DNA of 64,000 bases from Crocodylus rhombifer (Eukaryota; Chordata; Crocodylia; Crocodylidae), in assembly GCA_038503035.1 (NCBI GenBank), contig JAVSML010020386.1, forward strand, positions 1 to 64,000, given 5' to 3'. The position numbers and the translations under genes are program-made. A model generated the notes under the pieces. The model saw only the letters and a list, made by a program, of their open reading frames with translations. It ran no database searches and was not told the origin of the DNA. Shown in pieces: positions 34,440-46,909 of the stretch (position 1 is its first letter; each line of letters starts with the position of its first letter).

Positions 34440-35849
34440 GTAGACAGAAACCTTTTAAAGGGTGTGGATGTACCAACATTGGAAACTGGGGTCTTCCAAG
34501 CTCCTTGAAATGCTGTGAAGGGAAGAAGCAGCTCTTCAAAGGTCCAGTTTCTCCACAGTTAGTGCCACACAAAGCAAGTGTCAACTGCATAGCCCATGCT
34601 CCTTGTTCTTTCTCATATGCACCATGCAGCTATAAAAGAAATCTGTTTTAACCAGACAGAATGCAAAATATGGGTTGGGGAAAAATGAGGGGAGAACTAC
34701 TGTCTGTGTGTTCTCCTTGAAAAACAGCTTCTGCCTTATTATTAATGCTTTAGGTAACAGTAACTAATGTTAGGTGCTGTGGGATCCTACTGGAAATGTG
34801 GATTACATGTCTGGTCCCTCCCTGCCTCTTCCATGTCTAGGTCTCTCCTTGGGTTGAGATTCCAGATCTTCAGATATGACGACATATAGTATTCAGCACA
34901 CCCAGTAATACTAAAAACTTCAAGCATCCAGAAGAGACTGTTATTTTAAAGGAAAAAATGCAGTGTCCATTTATGCCAGTTAATTGCCTATTCCAGTGTA
35001 TTTTAATCTTAGATAACAAGCAAAGGGAGTGATTAATAGAGCTAAGTGGAGAACATTTGATTTAAATATAATCAAAATGTTGCAGGCAAGACATCTCCAA
35101 TCTGATCATATAGAAGGACCAAGATAAAAAACTTGACCTTTGAGTTGCAAGAGTGACATTTTGATATAATTCCATTTCAGCAAAACATTTACAAGATTTT
35201 GCTCACTATTTCAGGACACAGAATAATTACAAACCTCAAAACTGTTGAGAAATGGAAATTCTTTCCTCCGTGCCTCTTTATTAGTTCATGTGTGTGCTAC
35301 ACAAGCATTTTGGGGGTCAACTGCTGAGAACCCCAAATTCTCATTGATGTAAATGGGACCTGGGGATAACCTGCACTTCTCATGATCATTACTTATATTA
35401 ATGTGCTTTGGAAGGTTCCTGCTTAATCATGCCTGTCAAACTCAGAAAACAGCTTGCCAAACATATTATTATATTAATAGTTTTTCAGTAGAAATGCAGA
35501 AACTGTAGGGCTGGGGCTATGAACGAGGGAGTCCTTCATCAGTTTATCAAGAACACAATAATTTATTTCTAGGACACTGGAGACTGACATAGTTTAGGCT
35601 GCTTCCAGCATCACAATGAGATGAAAATGTTAGCTTGGCATTTCTGAGATGCTTCTCAGGAATGAAAGACCAACCAACCCCCTGAGGGGGTTTTATTGCT
35701 CTAGGTTAGACAACTGAATTTTAGCAACAAAAAGTTACAGCAGTTCAATAAGTTTCTTTACCACAGTATGATCCCATGTGTCCATTGTTGGATTTATTAG
35801 TCACAATGGATCATGAATTGTTTTTTTCTCCTCTCCTCTGATTACCCAG
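34440..35849. other. MYO10 intron between w14 and w15
   Basis: AT-rich; nothing recognised. Confidence 0.55.

Positions 35850-35973
35850 GAGAACTGCCTGAATGCTGATGTTGTTGAACAGATTTATAAGAGAAATCCT
35901 ATTCTCCGTTATACACATCATCCACTTCATTCACCGTTGCTGCCACTGCCATATGGGGACATCAGTCTAAACT
35850..35973 (+). CDS. MYO10: MYO10 exon w15: pre-MyTH4 and MyTH4 start
   Basis: Bounded by TTACCCAG and GTGAGT, phase 0 to 1. It encodes ENCLNADVVEQIYKRNPILR, then YTHHPLHSPLLPLPYGD. The PLHSPLLPLPYG segment is the typical start of a myosin MyTH4 domain, which with FERM forms the cargo- and microtubule-binding supramodule. Confidence 0.97.

Positions 35974-37024
35974 GTGAGTGTTTCAGGCATGTAAACTCTT
36001 CCTCTTTACCCTATTGTTACTTTCTGTACCCTGGAGAGTGTAATTTCATTTCTTATCAGAAGATTTGTGAAGGCAGAGACAGAATTGGCTGGGTTTGTTA
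36101 ATCCCTTCAGCCACTTCCTCTGATTGTCTCTACTCCTTTTGCAGGTGGGTAGATGTAGAGCTACATGCCTTAGCATTGCACTGAAGTCCCCATTATTTTC
36201 CGTAATGACAATGCAGTAAAATCAGGCACTTGCCACTTACAGTAGACTTTGACTAACATCAGAACTGCTTGTCATTACAGAATTCCTTTCCATTCCTTTG
36301 ATTCAAATTGTGCATGGTACCTTTAACTATGCTGAGTGAGACGCTAGCCAACAACAGAGATGACTAATCCAGAGAGCATTTTCTTGTATTAAAAAGCAAG
36401 TTTCAGTAATTATGATAATAAGATATTTAATTTGTTTGTATCTAGTCAAAACATTAATCCCTTGGAAAAAATAATTACACATAGAAAGGAAAGTAAACAA
36501 TCTACAAGATTTCCTTACCCGATACTGTTCAGAGAGCAATAGACCTTCAGTGGTATGGATTACAGAGTTAGAAGAAAAGCATCTGACTGTTTCACAGAAC
36601 TCATCAGTTTTGCCAGAACTTCATTTTGAAAAAAAGTCCCTTTAAATTTTGGTGTGTTATAAACAAATTTAACTCGAAGCTTCTTCAGAAAGTCAAATCA
36701 AATTCAAAGCTCTTTAATCAACATGCCATATTTACTGATAAAATGTGTTTTATGGGATATCAAAACATTTTCATTACGACTCAAAATTAAACATAGTTTT
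36801 CAAAATAGCAATTATAGCAAGCAGACAGCAAGTCTGCCTTTTTGAGAGACAAATTCTAGCTTCAGCACAGCTCTAAGTTGCTTTTGAAACAAAATGAGAC
36901 ATTTACAATCATATGGTCTGGCCTAGAATTTCACCGATTGGCTCTTTCAGGAAGCCATAACTTCTAGCTCCAGTTACAGCAACTGTCTTGCATAATCTTC
37001 CTTTTATCCTTTTTTTTTCTGCAG
35974..37024. other. MYO10 intron between w15 and w16
   Basis: AT-rich; nothing recognised except the polypyrimidine tract of w16. Confidence 0.55.

Positions 37025-37322
37025 TGCTGAAAGACAAAGGCTACACAACTCTCCAGGATGAAGCCATAAAGATATTTAACTCTCTGCAGCAGTTAGAGTC
37101 TATGACTGATCCTATACCTATAATACAGGGTATTCTGCAAACAGGCCATGATTTACGACCACTTCGAGATGAGCTCTACTGTCAGCTCATCAAGCAGACT
37201 AACAAGGCACCAAACCCAGGGAGTGTGGGGAACCTGTATAGCTGGCAGATACTCACCTGCATGAGCTGCACTTTCCTGCCCAGTCGCAACATTGTCAAGT
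37301 ATCTGAAGTTCCATCTCAAAAG
37025..37322 (+). CDS. MYO10: MYO10 exon w16: MyTH4 core
   Basis: Bounded by TTTCTGCAG and GTGAGT. It carries KDKGYTTLQDEAIKIFNSLQ, then GILQTGHDLRPLRDELYCQL and NLYSWQILTCMSCTFLPSRN. The DELYCQLIKQT and W-x-L-L/T-C motifs are diagnostic of MyTH4 helices. The frame is in register with both neighbours. Confidence 0.98.

Positions 37323-37949
37323 GTGAGTTTTTGACAATACACATTCAAATATGGCCAGACTACTTTACCAGGAAACAGCAGCAAATCTAATCCACTTCCT
37401 CAAACTATTCTATAACATCTAGTCTATTCTATAGGCCACAATACTCCTCTGGTTTTCTTAAAACAATCAACAAACAACAATCAAACATCTGTTTTTGATT
37501 AATTTTTTATTAATACCTTTAACTGAGGTGTTTCCAAGGTTTTACAGTATAGTTGTAATCCTTTTACAGCTCTTGCATAGTACTTGAGATCCAGGAATCT
37601 GTGTCGTCTTTGCACACTTCCAACCTACGTCTCATAGCACATGCTGCTTTAATTTACAGTTGAGGAGAGCATGGAAAATCTCCATGCTGCAAGTCATTCA
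37701 TATTTATGAAGTGTCATATTTGTGCAGGAGTTGCATGGTTGAGTGACTTACCCACATTGTCCTGTTCACATCCATTGTTTTTTGCATGGGACTCACCAAT
37801 ACAAGCATCTTTTGGTACAACACAGCTCAAAGGAGTCTGCAACAAAGCCAGGAATAGAAAGCAGGAGTCTTGACCCTCATCCCCATTGTTGTAGCCAGTA
37901 ACTTAGGATCTCTACTAACTGTCAGTTCTGCATAACTAGGGCACCCCTG
37323..37949. other. MYO10 intron start after w16
   Basis: Nothing recognised. A CR1 fragment follows. Confidence 0.5.

Positions 37950-38210
37950 GGGAAGACCAGGACAAATGGATAGAAACTCCTGGAAGGCTGCTTCAAGCTT
38001 AATACCAGGAAAAACTCCTTCAGTCAGGGTGTCCAGACTGTGGAATAAACTCCTTCTAGAAGTGGTACAGTCACCTATCCTCACGGTTTTCAAGAGGAGA
38101 CTAGACAGTCACGTTGCCGGGGTCGCTTGACTACAGTTGTCTTCCTGCCTAGAGTGGGGGCTGGACCCAGTGTTCTGCGAGGTCCCTTCCAGCCCCTAAC
38201 AATCTATGAA
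37950..38210 (+). mobile_element. Degraded CR1 LINE 3' fragment
   Basis: GGACAAATGGATAGAAACTC, then TTCAAGCTTAATACCAGGAA, GTGGAATAAACTCCTTC and a 3' UTR ending TCCAGCCCCTAACAATCTATGAA match the CR1 C-terminus and tail (RLNTRKN-F, WNKLL, VVQSP-type codons). Older than the TCTATGAA copies. Confidence 0.85.

Positions 38211-38643
38211 TAAGTTAATAGTCATGACTGATTTCTCTTGGGATTTTCATACTCTGTTTCTTTTCAGGGCAAGAAACTTGTTGAGGAAAAAAGTGTGTGA
38301 TAAGGCATGTTCTCACTGCCAAAGATGTGATTTTATTACAATAGGTTAACATAGTAGTTATCTTGTAAAATCCTAATGGAGACAAGGCATCTGTAGTATA
38401 TATCATGATGTAGTTAGATGAGGTCATCATTATACTCTGGGCCCATGATTGCAGTCGCTGAGAGTAGCTTCTGTTAGGATTGCCCAGCAGTAGCGGTAAA
38501 GCTTTGGTGAGGTAATAGGTCAGTGTCCTGGTTCCAGAAGCACTTTGCTTCAAGTCCTGGGGGTCATTTGACCAGGGAGTCCTCAGGGCTCCCTCAGAGC
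38601 TTCCACTTTATCAGCTGGCGGTAACACAGCGTTTGTTTTGTAG

Positions 38644-38851
38644 GGTACGAGACCAGTTTCCAGGAACTGAAATGGAGAAATACGCCCTCTTCACATACGA
38701 GTCTCTCAAAAAAACCAAATGCAGAGAGTTTGTGCCGTCACGGGATGAAATAGAAGCCCTGATCAGCCGGCAGGAAATGACTTCTACGGTTTACTGTCAT
38801 GGTGGTGGTTCCTGCAAAATCACAATCAATTCCCACACCACAGCTGGAGAG
38644..38851 (+). CDS. MYO10: MYO10 exon w17: MyTH4 end and FERM F1 start
   Basis: Bounded by TTTTGTAG and GTGAGA, ending in phase 0. MEKYALFTYESLKKTKCREF and PSRDEIEALISRQEM close MyTH4; STVYCHGGGSCKITINSHTT starts the ubiquitin-like F1 lobe of FERM. The short intron before it contains a + strand CR1 fragment. Confidence 0.97.

Positions 38852-39489
38852 GTGAGAGGAGGTGTTAGTTGTAAGCCTCCTAGGGACAAATGCTAAGTGT
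38901 TTGGAGGGTATACAGTAGTTTCAGCCAGTAATTCTCTCAAACTCTTGATGCATTGGGGAGTTTTGGGGTACAGATTGGCCCACTAGATGGGAATTCTCAA
39001 CATCTTTCAGGAGAGGTGAGACGTTCACATTTTCTCCGGGAGATGCTACTGGGTCATCTGCTCAGGAAGCCGTTTTCTGATTAGAGGATCTGCCAACTGG
39101 TGATTTGGTAGCCAAACAACCCCCGTTTTCAACCCCCGAAACAACCCCCAACTTGACTTAGGAGTGACTCTGCTATGTTCTGGGATTGATAAGAACAGGT
39201 TGGTCACAAAGACTGGAAAGCTTCAGTTGTAACACTGAAATCTCAGAAACTTGATTGTGAAGAAAATTTGGAATGGTTTTGCAGCGAGGTAGTGTTATAA
39301 TTAAATAACGTCTAGGGCTAAAGGAGGAGATATAGACTAATATTTGGAGAAAACAACTGTTGAATCTAACTAGATGGTATTTTTATCCTAATGTAACTCC
39401 TGGCTCTTAATTTTCTTTTGTTTAACTTGCCTATTCTCAAAAACTAATAACTTTTTTTGTTATGGCATTATTGTTCTGTTTTTCATTAG
38852..39489. other. MYO10 intron between w17 and w18
   Basis: Nothing recognised. 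Confidence 0.55.

Positions 39490-39626
39490 GTGGTAGAAAA
39501 GCTAATTCGAGGCTTGGCTATGGAGGATAGCAGAAATATGTTTGCCTTGTTTGAACACAATGGAACTACTGATAAAGCAATTGAAAGCAGGACCATTGTG
39601 GCTGATGTCTTGGCAAAGTTTGAAAA
39490..39626 (+). CDS. MYO10: MYO10 exon w18: FERM F1
   Basis: Bounded by TTCATTAG and GTGAGT; the Lys codon is split at the 3' end. It encodes VVEKLIRGLAMEDSRNMFAL and AIESRTIVADVLAKFE, the helix and last strands of FERM F1. Not an obvious ORF because no Met-to-stop frame spans it, but phase and homology are clear. Confidence 0.96.

Positions 39627-40804
39627 GTGAGTGCATCTCTCCCTCAACTAATAGCAGCAATTAATAAAGAAACTTCCTAACATCAGCAGCAGGCTGAATT
39701 TTCTTATTTTTATGACTCATTTGTGGTGAGGCAGCTATAGTCTACATGCTTCTGTTTCTGAAACAACGGCATCTTTTCTTAGAAGAATTAATGAAGTGCC
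39801 TGTAAACTCATGCTTGAATTTCCTCATTACAACTGACAGTAAAGTACAAATTTTTCATTGTTCATCAGTTTTGTATGTTCTTGTCTAATAAATTCCATTT
39901 CCTTTCTGTCTTGTCATCACATTGCATCTACAGCCCTTTCTTCTCTAAAATGTCCCTCCATTACTAACAGTGGTGCAGCTGTTTTGGTGGGAGAAATCAT
40001 ACATGCAGGGGTCCAGGCAGTCATTGCTATTTTAATCACATATGTCATGTAACCTTTCTGAGAATAAATGTACATAAGCTTTCCAACTGTTGCTACATTA
40101 GAAATGTAATGAAATATCATTAAATGCAAATATAATTGCAGCACCTTCTAATGTAATTGCTGCCTTTCAGCTGTTAACCAAGCTTAGCCCCCGCCACGTT
40201 ACAAATACACAATTAACTGCTTAAATTTAAACTGACCACATGTGCAAAGTAATTATCACACAAGTAACTGGTGAATCACAAAATACATTTAGCCCAGCCA
40301 CACCGGCAAAGTAATTATCATGCCATAAAAATGTTCCTCTAGCTATAAAAAGAGCTAACCAGCTATGAAATGAGTGCTTGAAAATGTGTAACAGCTTTAT
40401 AGCAGTTTTCCATCCAGCTTCAATTTGTGGTCAGGGCCCATGTTTTCTGGTGTCAGTGGTATTTTTGTTACTTTTTTTTTTAGTCCCGGGGATCAGTTCA
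40501 GTATTTTGTATGTTAGATTGGTGGTCTTTGCCTCAGATCTGAACCAACCACTAGAATTCTTGGAACTTCTTGAAGGCTGACTTTGAGATGCAGCCATGAC
40601 AAGTCGTCCTTTTAAAGCAAATCCAAAATATTGGATGATATGTTGGATCTGCATGTTACAATGGCACAAGTCCAGAATAACTCCATTGACATCAATGTAG
40701 CTACTCCAGATCTATACTAAGTGTAACAAAGCTTTGCATGTCTTGTCAACATAAAACATAGTTTTGGTCACTCAGGTCTGCTCCATACATATATATGTTC
40801 CTAG
39627..40804. other. MYO10 intron between w18 and w19
   Basis: Contains two near-copies of GCAAAGTAATTATCA at about 40245 and 40307 with similar CCACA-type leads, spaced about 62 bases. This may be a small repeat; no exon seen. Confidence 0.5.

Positions 40805-40925
40805 GCTTGCTGTTGCTTCAGAAGCTGGGGATATGCCGTGGAAGTTCTACTTCAAGCTTTACTGTTTCCTGGACACAGAAAATGTGCCAAAGGACAGTGT
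40901 GGAATTTGCATTCATGTTTGAACAG
40805..40925 (+). CDS. MYO10: MYO10 exon w19: FERM F1-F2
   Basis: Bounded by TTCCTAG and GTAAGT, ending in phase 0. LAVASEAGDMPWKFYFKLYC and FLDTENVPKDSVEFAFMFEQ finish F1 and start F2; WKFYFKLYCF followed by the FMFEQAHEAV junction is characteristic of myosin FERM domains. Confidence 0.97.

Positions 40926-41490
40926 GTAAGTAATTAGATATATTTTGCTTTGGGGAGGAGAGTCGGATACAGAGACAAGTTGACTTAACCTGCCATTCAG
41001 TGTGAAAGAGTTTGTTCCCAGAGATATGAGTCAAATTCAGAAGCAAGTCAGAAAGCTTGGACATGACACATTTCTAGCAGTGTAACTTATAACAGTTTTA
41101 TACAATGATGTAAATTCTAGTAGGACCTGTTGGACACAACAGGTGTCCAAGATTACAACTTGCAGGCAGCGGTTATAACAGCATCTTGCCACTGGGTGGC
41201 AGGGAACCACATAATAGTTTAATTGCCTGTATCTAAAAGCTCTCCCAAACTGGCTGACATTTAAATCTCTATATTTTCAACCTGATCATACACCAGAAGC
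41301 AAGGAACTTCTGCAGGTGTAAAGCTGTATGTCCTGCATCTACTTGTTTACCCTGGTGTAAAGGCTGATTACACTGATGTAGCTTTGTTGTATCCAGAGAT
41401 GGTTCAGTTGACACACTACTTTGACCTGATTTGCTTGAACATATCCAGTAGCTTGGAGTTTTGCATTCCCCCAGTCAGAGATATTCCAAG
40926..41490. other. MYO10 intron start after w19
   Basis: Nothing recognised before the GC-rich element at 41491. Confidence 0.5.

Positions 41491-41723
41491 CAGGGTGCAG
41501 GGCCCTGGGCAAATCAGCATGTGCGGGGCCCCGCCCCCGGATGCAAAGAAGCCAGTGGCAGATTTGGCGGTGGGTGTAGGAGAAGGGGTGCCGAACGGCC
41601 AGACGTGAAGCCGGTGGCCATGCGGAATTGTCGCACAGCTCCACCTGGCTCAGTGGGGCCCCAAAGTGTGGGACCCAGGGCAGTCGCTCCAATTCCCCCC
41701 GCCCCCAGAGACGGCCCTGCCCT
41491..41723. mobile_element. GC-rich inverted-repeat element, probably hAT-like
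   Basis: A GC-rich island in AT-rich intron. Its left end CAGGGTGCAGGGCCCTGGG and the reverse complement of its right end AGGGCAGGGCCGTCTCTGGG share an AGGG-CAGGGCC core. No clear target duplication. The apparent ORFs on both strands are by-products of GC content. Confidence 0.5.

Positions 41724-43559
41724 TAGTCTCCCAAACAGCAAAGTATAACTCCGCATCTGAATCTGGCTCACTCAAATTTAAGCTGGAGGAAATTTACAGG
41801 AACCGAAGGTGTTTACAGCTTCTCTGCACCCTTCATGTTACATTGTCCTCTTCCACCCCCTTCCGCCTTGCTTTACATTCACGTCTTCTACTTTCTCAGT
41901 ATGCAAGTTGCACACCAGTTGAGATGCTCTGGGATTCCTGTAGGCTACGCTTACTTGATTGGAAGAAACAATCCATGCTTTGGACCAGGCTCTCCGCTAC
42001 TTGGACTGGTGAAGTAGTTTCAGGGGAGCTGCCCCATTTAATGCAGGCTGAGAACAAACTGCCCTTTCCATTCACTTTTGATTTTTAGCTCATCTTTACC
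42101 ACCTCTTCTTTTACATGTGCCTCAAACATCTGCATTTTATAGTCAGTCATGACACAAGCTGCCATGGGCGAGAAGCTGGTGGGGGAGAAATGTCTTCATT
42201 AAACTGTGTATAATTAAGAGAGCCCAAGAAACAGAAAATAAAAAACTGAAAGGAAATAATGCATCTGCAAGGAAACTTTTAAAACCCCCAAGCCAACCTT
42301 TGACATCAAAACTGACACTGGCATGTGCAGGCAGCTTATTAGACCACAGTCCTTCCATTTTTCAGGATTGCATTAGAGTTTAATAGGGTCTGTAATCAGA
42401 CAGCCTGGCTGCCCTCCCCCACAACCCCATGACCAATAGACCAAAATGATAAGTAGGAACCTGTCTGATGAATATGATGTTCTTAGCCCAAAGTGGGGTT
42501 TATTATTGCAAAAATACCAAACTGGTAAAAGCTAAATGGATTTGTGGTTGGAAATTAATTATAAAAATACATAATGACAGAAGGTAGTTACTTTCCCTGG
42601 GTAATGAGCCATCCAGTCTATCAGTACTACTTTGTGTTTGTATTTAATATGGCAGGTTTTGCATGGAGGGAACGGAATGAACCGTGACATGATGTGAATG
42701 GCTAAGGGATATTTTCTATAGGCAATTTTCTTCATCTAGCAACTACTTTAAAGTTGTGTCAAGACTGTTTCAAGAATACCCGTCCCAAGAAGCTTCAATT
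42801 TGGGGCGGGGCAAATCTAATTTCCTGGAAGTGGCCAGTGAATTGGGTTTCCTATTCACCATATTGTTACAGGTGAATACCCACTCACTTGAATTTATGAT
42901 TCTCACACTTCAAATAATTAAGAAGAAAATCCTTGAGAGATCACCTATGAGAAAGCAAACTCAAGTGGTCTTGAAATATCACATTGTACTACTGATCCAA
43001 ATTGCAGGCAGGCATTTGTGTAGTTTGCAATTCAAATGAGTGCAACTGTACATAGAAGGCAGTCTCCTTGCAGAAGATGTGGCTTCAGTACTGCTATGCT
43101 GACTGTTAGCACGCTGTATAATCTATCAAGTGTTCTGTGTCTTCACAAGAGCAATAAGGCACTGTCATTAATATGGATTTCATGGATTTTAAGGATATGA
43201 TTAATTACACTATAGTATTAGGCAAAGAGCCCCCATTTTTTTTACTGTCTGGATTTGCTGCCAAATCATTGCATTCTGTCAAAACATTCATTAGAAGTCT
43301 TTGCATCCTACCCTCTCTTACAGCCAAATTCCACCCCCCTTCCACTTTCCCCTAGTACGGCAGGTTGGTTGTGTCTTAAATTTTGTTGTATTCTCAGACT
43401 CCTCTCGCTTTTCTTGGCTTGCTGGCTTGGTTGAGGAATGTAGGTTGCATGTTTGCAAGCATTCTTCCTGTTTGCTAGGTGTACCCTCCAATCCCCATAT
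43501 TAGCTCTCTATACCTGCTCATATCAGAGGGAAGGGAATAATTCTCTGAGTATTATCTAA
41724..43559. other. MYO10 intron between w19 and w20, middle
   Basis: No exon or clear repeat seen. The frame 41666-42088 spans the end of the GC-rich element and has no family resemblance. Confidence 0.5.

Positions 43560-44280
43560 TTTTCAAAGGTTTGTGTTTGACAGCACACAGGAGTCTTAGG
43601 ACTGACAGGGACCATAGGCAATTACATCCCCATCGCCGCAGACTTGACAAGCTCCCTCTTAAAACTGGTTAAGTTTCTTGCCCTAACTACCTCACTTGTC
43701 AGAGGGAAAGAATGCTGCTCTCTACTGGAAAAAAAAGCTTGCCTGATGCATGCTAGGAGGCATTTACTAAGCTGCATCCCTTCTTTGTAGCCTGAAATCA
43801 TCTAGCTATTGCCAGATAGCCCCAAGTTTTTCTCTTTTTTTGTTTAGAGCTGAGAGCCTCCAGTGTCAGAAATATTCTTGCTGTTAGTCCCCAACTGCCT
43901 GATATTGCATTTTGTACTGCTAAATCTCATCCAGTTTCTATTGCCTCGGTCTTTGATAGTATTCTACAGTTCCTTTAGGTTAATGATGCTTCCCAGCTTC
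44001 TGTCATCAGCAGATTCCATTAGCATACCCTTATTTTTGTGCCCTGTGACTAATGAAAATATTAAACAAGGGTGGGTTTAAGATGAAACATAGCTTTTCTC
44101 TTTTAGCAGTAACTGCCCTTTTTCAGCACAACCCCTTGCTGTCCTGTTTAGTCAGTTACTTATTCACCTTATTCCTGCACCATCCCTGTTTTATGCAACT
44201 CAGTAATAATTTTCCATGTGGCACTGTATCAAATGCTTTGAAGTCCAGGTGGATAAGTTTTTCCATGCTTCTTTTATCTA
43560..44280 (-). mobile_element. Ancient CR1/L3-type LINE fragment, antisense
   Basis: On the minus strand, short islands of reverse-transcriptase-like codons are readable: LDFKAFDTVPHGKLL at about 44262-44215, and FNIFIS with a GCTGATGACA block at about 44060-43985 corresponding to the -ADD- region. The tail side at about 43560-43640 has CAGGGACCATAGG, like a CR1 3' UTR. Too diverged for exact limits. 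Confidence 0.6.

Positions 44281-44428
44281 TATAATCAGGTTTCTAAGAT
44301 ACCAGGTTAGTTTAGTTAACGCATGTTGCATACCATGCAGGTTTGCAGTTACTTCATCCATTTTTTTTTTTTTAAATCCTACTTAATTTTGAGCACTCAC
44401 AAAGTTGTCTTGTCCATCTTTCCATCAG

Positions 44429-44881
44429 GCTCATGAAGCAGTAATTAGAGGACACTACCCTGCTCCTGAAGAAACCCTCCAAGTGCTTGCTGCCTTGCGA
44501 TTCCAGTACCTACAAGGAGACTACTCCCTGCATACAACCATCCCAGAAATAGAGGAAGTCTACCCCTTGCAAAGGTTGAAGTCTCGTATTACACATTCCA
44601 CTAAACACTTTACCCCAGTTGAGAGGATCGAGAGGAAACGGGCAAGCTTTCTTGAAGGAACACTGAGGAGGAGTTTCCGCAATGGCTCTATCAGCAAACA
44701 GAAGATCGAGGAGGAACAGATGGTGGATATGTGGATCAGAGAGGAAGTCTCAGGTGCCAGAACTAGTATCCTTGACAAATGGAAAAAATTGCAGAGAATG
44801 AATCAAGAACAGGCTATGGCCAAGTACATGGCTTTGATTAAGGAGTGGCCTGGCTATGGATCGACACTCTTTGATGTGGAG
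44429..44881 (+). CDS. MYO10: MYO10 exon w20: FERM F2 and F2-F3 linker
   Basis: A 151-codon exon, phase 0 at both ends, between CCATCAG and GTGAGA. AHEAVIRGHYPAPEETLQVL and RFQYLQGDYSLHTT form F2; RIERKRASFLEGTLRRSFRN and KYMALIKEWPGYGSTLFDVE reach F3. The basic segment RKRASFLEGTLRRSFR corresponds to a region of vertebrate myosin X linking F2 helices. Open frame continues past the donor to 44947, which is intron. Confidence 0.97.

Positions 44882-45286
44882 GTGAGAGAGACCCATTGGA
44901 TACTGCCAGTGATCCATTTGAGTGTTGCCACTGTTCTGAAGAAATGACTAGGCCCCCAATGTATATTATTTAAGGGTATTGCTAATTTTTATGGGGAGAG
45001 AGAAGGATGACAATATTGACCAACTAATTAAGAAATTCTCATTCTCATGCTTACTGCAAACATGTCCTTTATTAAACACAAGTCCTTTATTAATGCTGTA
45101 CAAGATCAGATAACTGCCTCCCTGAAAAGTAGGTAGCATAAAGATTAGAAAACTTTGTATATAATGTGTCATGTTGCCTTTATGTGGTTTTTGACTGGTG
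45201 TGTTATGTGGTGGTGACTGGGTGCAAAGAAGAAGACAAGTGATTTTTCCAAGTCGTCTTTAACGTTCATTTATACTCTTTCACTAG
44882..45286. other. MYO10 intron between w20 and w21
   Basis: Nothing recognised. Confidence 0.55.

Positions 45287-45478
45287 TGCAAAGAAGGAGG
45301 CTTTCCACAAGAGTTGTGGTTGGGAGTCAGTGCTGATGCTGTTTCTGTCTACAAGCGTGAGGAAGGCAGGCCATTAGAAGTGTTCCAGTATGAACATATT
45401 CTGTCCTTTGGTGCTCCACTTGCCAATACCTACAAGATTGTAGTGGATGAGAGAGAGCTGCTTTTTGAAACCAGTGAG
45287..45478 (+). CDS. MYO10: MYO10 exon w21: FERM F3
   Basis: Bounded by TTTCACTAG and GTAAGG, 64 codons in phase 0. CKEGGFPQELWLGVSADAVS, VFQYEHILSFGAPLANTYKI and DERELLFETSE are the PTB-like F3 lobe, the surface that binds integrin beta tails and netrin receptors in characterised orthologues. 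Confidence 0.98.

Positions 45479-45865
45479 GTAAGGAAGGAGAATAAGGCAT
45501 TTTATTTTAAAAGTACTTTTAAAAATCCCATCTCTCCTTTTTTCCAGCTAATACTTTACCTTGTTCAAATAATATTTCATAGGCTTTTTCACCTACCCTC
45601 TTTAAGATCTAGAAGATCTGGGGCTGTTAGAGCTAAAGTCCCTAATGCTTAGTATATGTCACTTCAGTAGTGTTCTTTGACAGAGGCAGAAAGAAGAGGA
45701 ATAGGGCAGTAGCTATTAAGTGTTTGAGTACTTGTATTTGCTAATAACATGGTTTTTGTACATGTTTAGATAATAAAAATCACTCACTCCTGTTTTGTGC
45801 ACATAAATGCATTTATACATTAGATCATCTCTAACAGCTTTGGGTTATTTGCACTCTCTTGACAG
45479..45865. other. MYO10 intron between w21 and w22
   Basis: Nothing recognised; the open frame from w21 runs into it to 45652 but the donor GTAAGG and the next exon define the end. Confidence 0.6.

Positions 45866-45976
45866 GTGGTTGACATTGCAAAGCTGATGAAAGCCTATAT
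45901 CAGTATGATTGTGAAAAAGCGCTACAGCACTTCTCGATCAGTGAGTAGTCATGGGAGTCAAAGCAGCTCTAGGTGA
45866..45976 (+). CDS. MYO10: MYO10 exon w22: C-terminus and stop
   Basis: The last coding exon follows TTGACAG. VVDIAKLMKAYISMIVKKRY is the final F3 helix, then a Ser-rich end SHGSQSSSR and a TGA stop at 45974-45976. The C-terminal tail length and composition agree with vertebrate myosin X. Confidence 0.98.
   Translation: MVDIAKLMKAYISMIVKKRYSTSRSVSSHGSQSSSR

Positions 45977-46903
45977 AAAAAAACAGTCTCACTGTGCCTC
46001 AATACCAGAACATATCGCAGCTGGCCTAAAAATACTGATCACATTTATAAGGCTAACCGAAACAGAATTTCTAAGGGAGTCTCAACCACATTTTTTTAAG
46101 GACTCCTGTGTAAAACATCAACTTGAATGGTCACATACTAAAACTGTTGACTTCAGAACTTCCAAAGCTTTGTTACCTTTAGTTGACAAACTGTATGCCT
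46201 TAAAACTTTAGTCTGCTGCCATCCAGGCAGTATGAAGTGCCTTAAGAAATTAAAACCAACTTGCATTGACCTAAATTGTGTTAAAGGGAATGTGCTTTCT
46301 TTTCAATTCAAAACATTGAGAAATCATGGAAGAGGAGTTTTATTCATCCACTATGCACTAACCTACTGTCCTGTTAAGTGTGTTGGGGGGACAAAGTACT
46401 TTTATTGGAAGGCTGCTGGCAGCCTTCCTGATGGACTTTATTAACAATGTGTTTTGTTTCCCCTTGCTTTCATGGATGTGTGCACATGCACATGACCTGT
46501 ATAAACACTAATTTTATTCCATATTTCATGAGTCTTGGAAGCAAAGGGAATAATGATGTGCAATGGTGTAAACAGTCTCTGTACATTTTAATAGTTCAGA
46601 GTTATAGTTATTTCAGTTGTACTGTTACTTTTTAAGCCAGTTTTAACAAGTAAAAATCCAGGATTTTCATACATTTCTGATTTACTATTAAATTCATTCT
46701 ACAATATGTGTAGCAAGTTTGCATTCTTTACCTGCTGTATTATAAATTGTTATGTAGCTAAGAAGCTATATTTATAGATTGCCCTAATATGAAAATATAA
46801 TTATCAATATAATGTTCAGTAATTTGTCTTCAGTTTTATGGTTAATGTTAAACTTCTTCTATTAAACACACTACCCTTGTAGAACTCTGGTTGGATGCTC
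46901 CAA

Positions 46904-46909
46904 AATAAA
46904..46909 (+). promoter_or_regulatory. Candidate MYO10 poly(A) signal AATAAA
   Basis: A canonical hexamer about 930 bases after the stop, with an ATTAAA 43 bases before it (46861-46866). Cleavage use is not visible in the sequence. Confidence 0.3.

Larger units (their letters stand above)
541..45976 (+). other. MYO10: MYO10 gene, 3' part (22 coding exons to stop)
   Basis: This span is the unconventional myosin-X gene from inside the motor domain to the stop codon. Joining the 22 exons listed separately gives 1418 residues with consistent phase at every GT/AG junction. Domain order, numbering residue 1 at base 541 (not the true start): motor SH1/SH2 and converter 1 to about 100; three IQ motifs about 102-177; charged single alpha-helix and coiled coil about 177-290; acidic Ser-rich region about 300-520; split PH1 with PH2 inserted about 525-750; PH3 about 752-860; MyTH4 about 907-1055; FERM about 1060-1405. 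The family moves along actin to filopodial tips, binds PtdIns(3,4,5)P3 through its PH domains, and carries integrins, netrin receptors and VASP. The start codon, promoter and most of the motor lie upstream. Identification is by recognition of the full tail sequence and is very secure. Confidence 0.98.

Noticed and set aside
41339..42088. Overlapping ORFs on both strands near 41.5 kb
   Set aside because: They follow a GC-rich repeat island; no family resemblance and no splice sites consistent with MYO10 phase.
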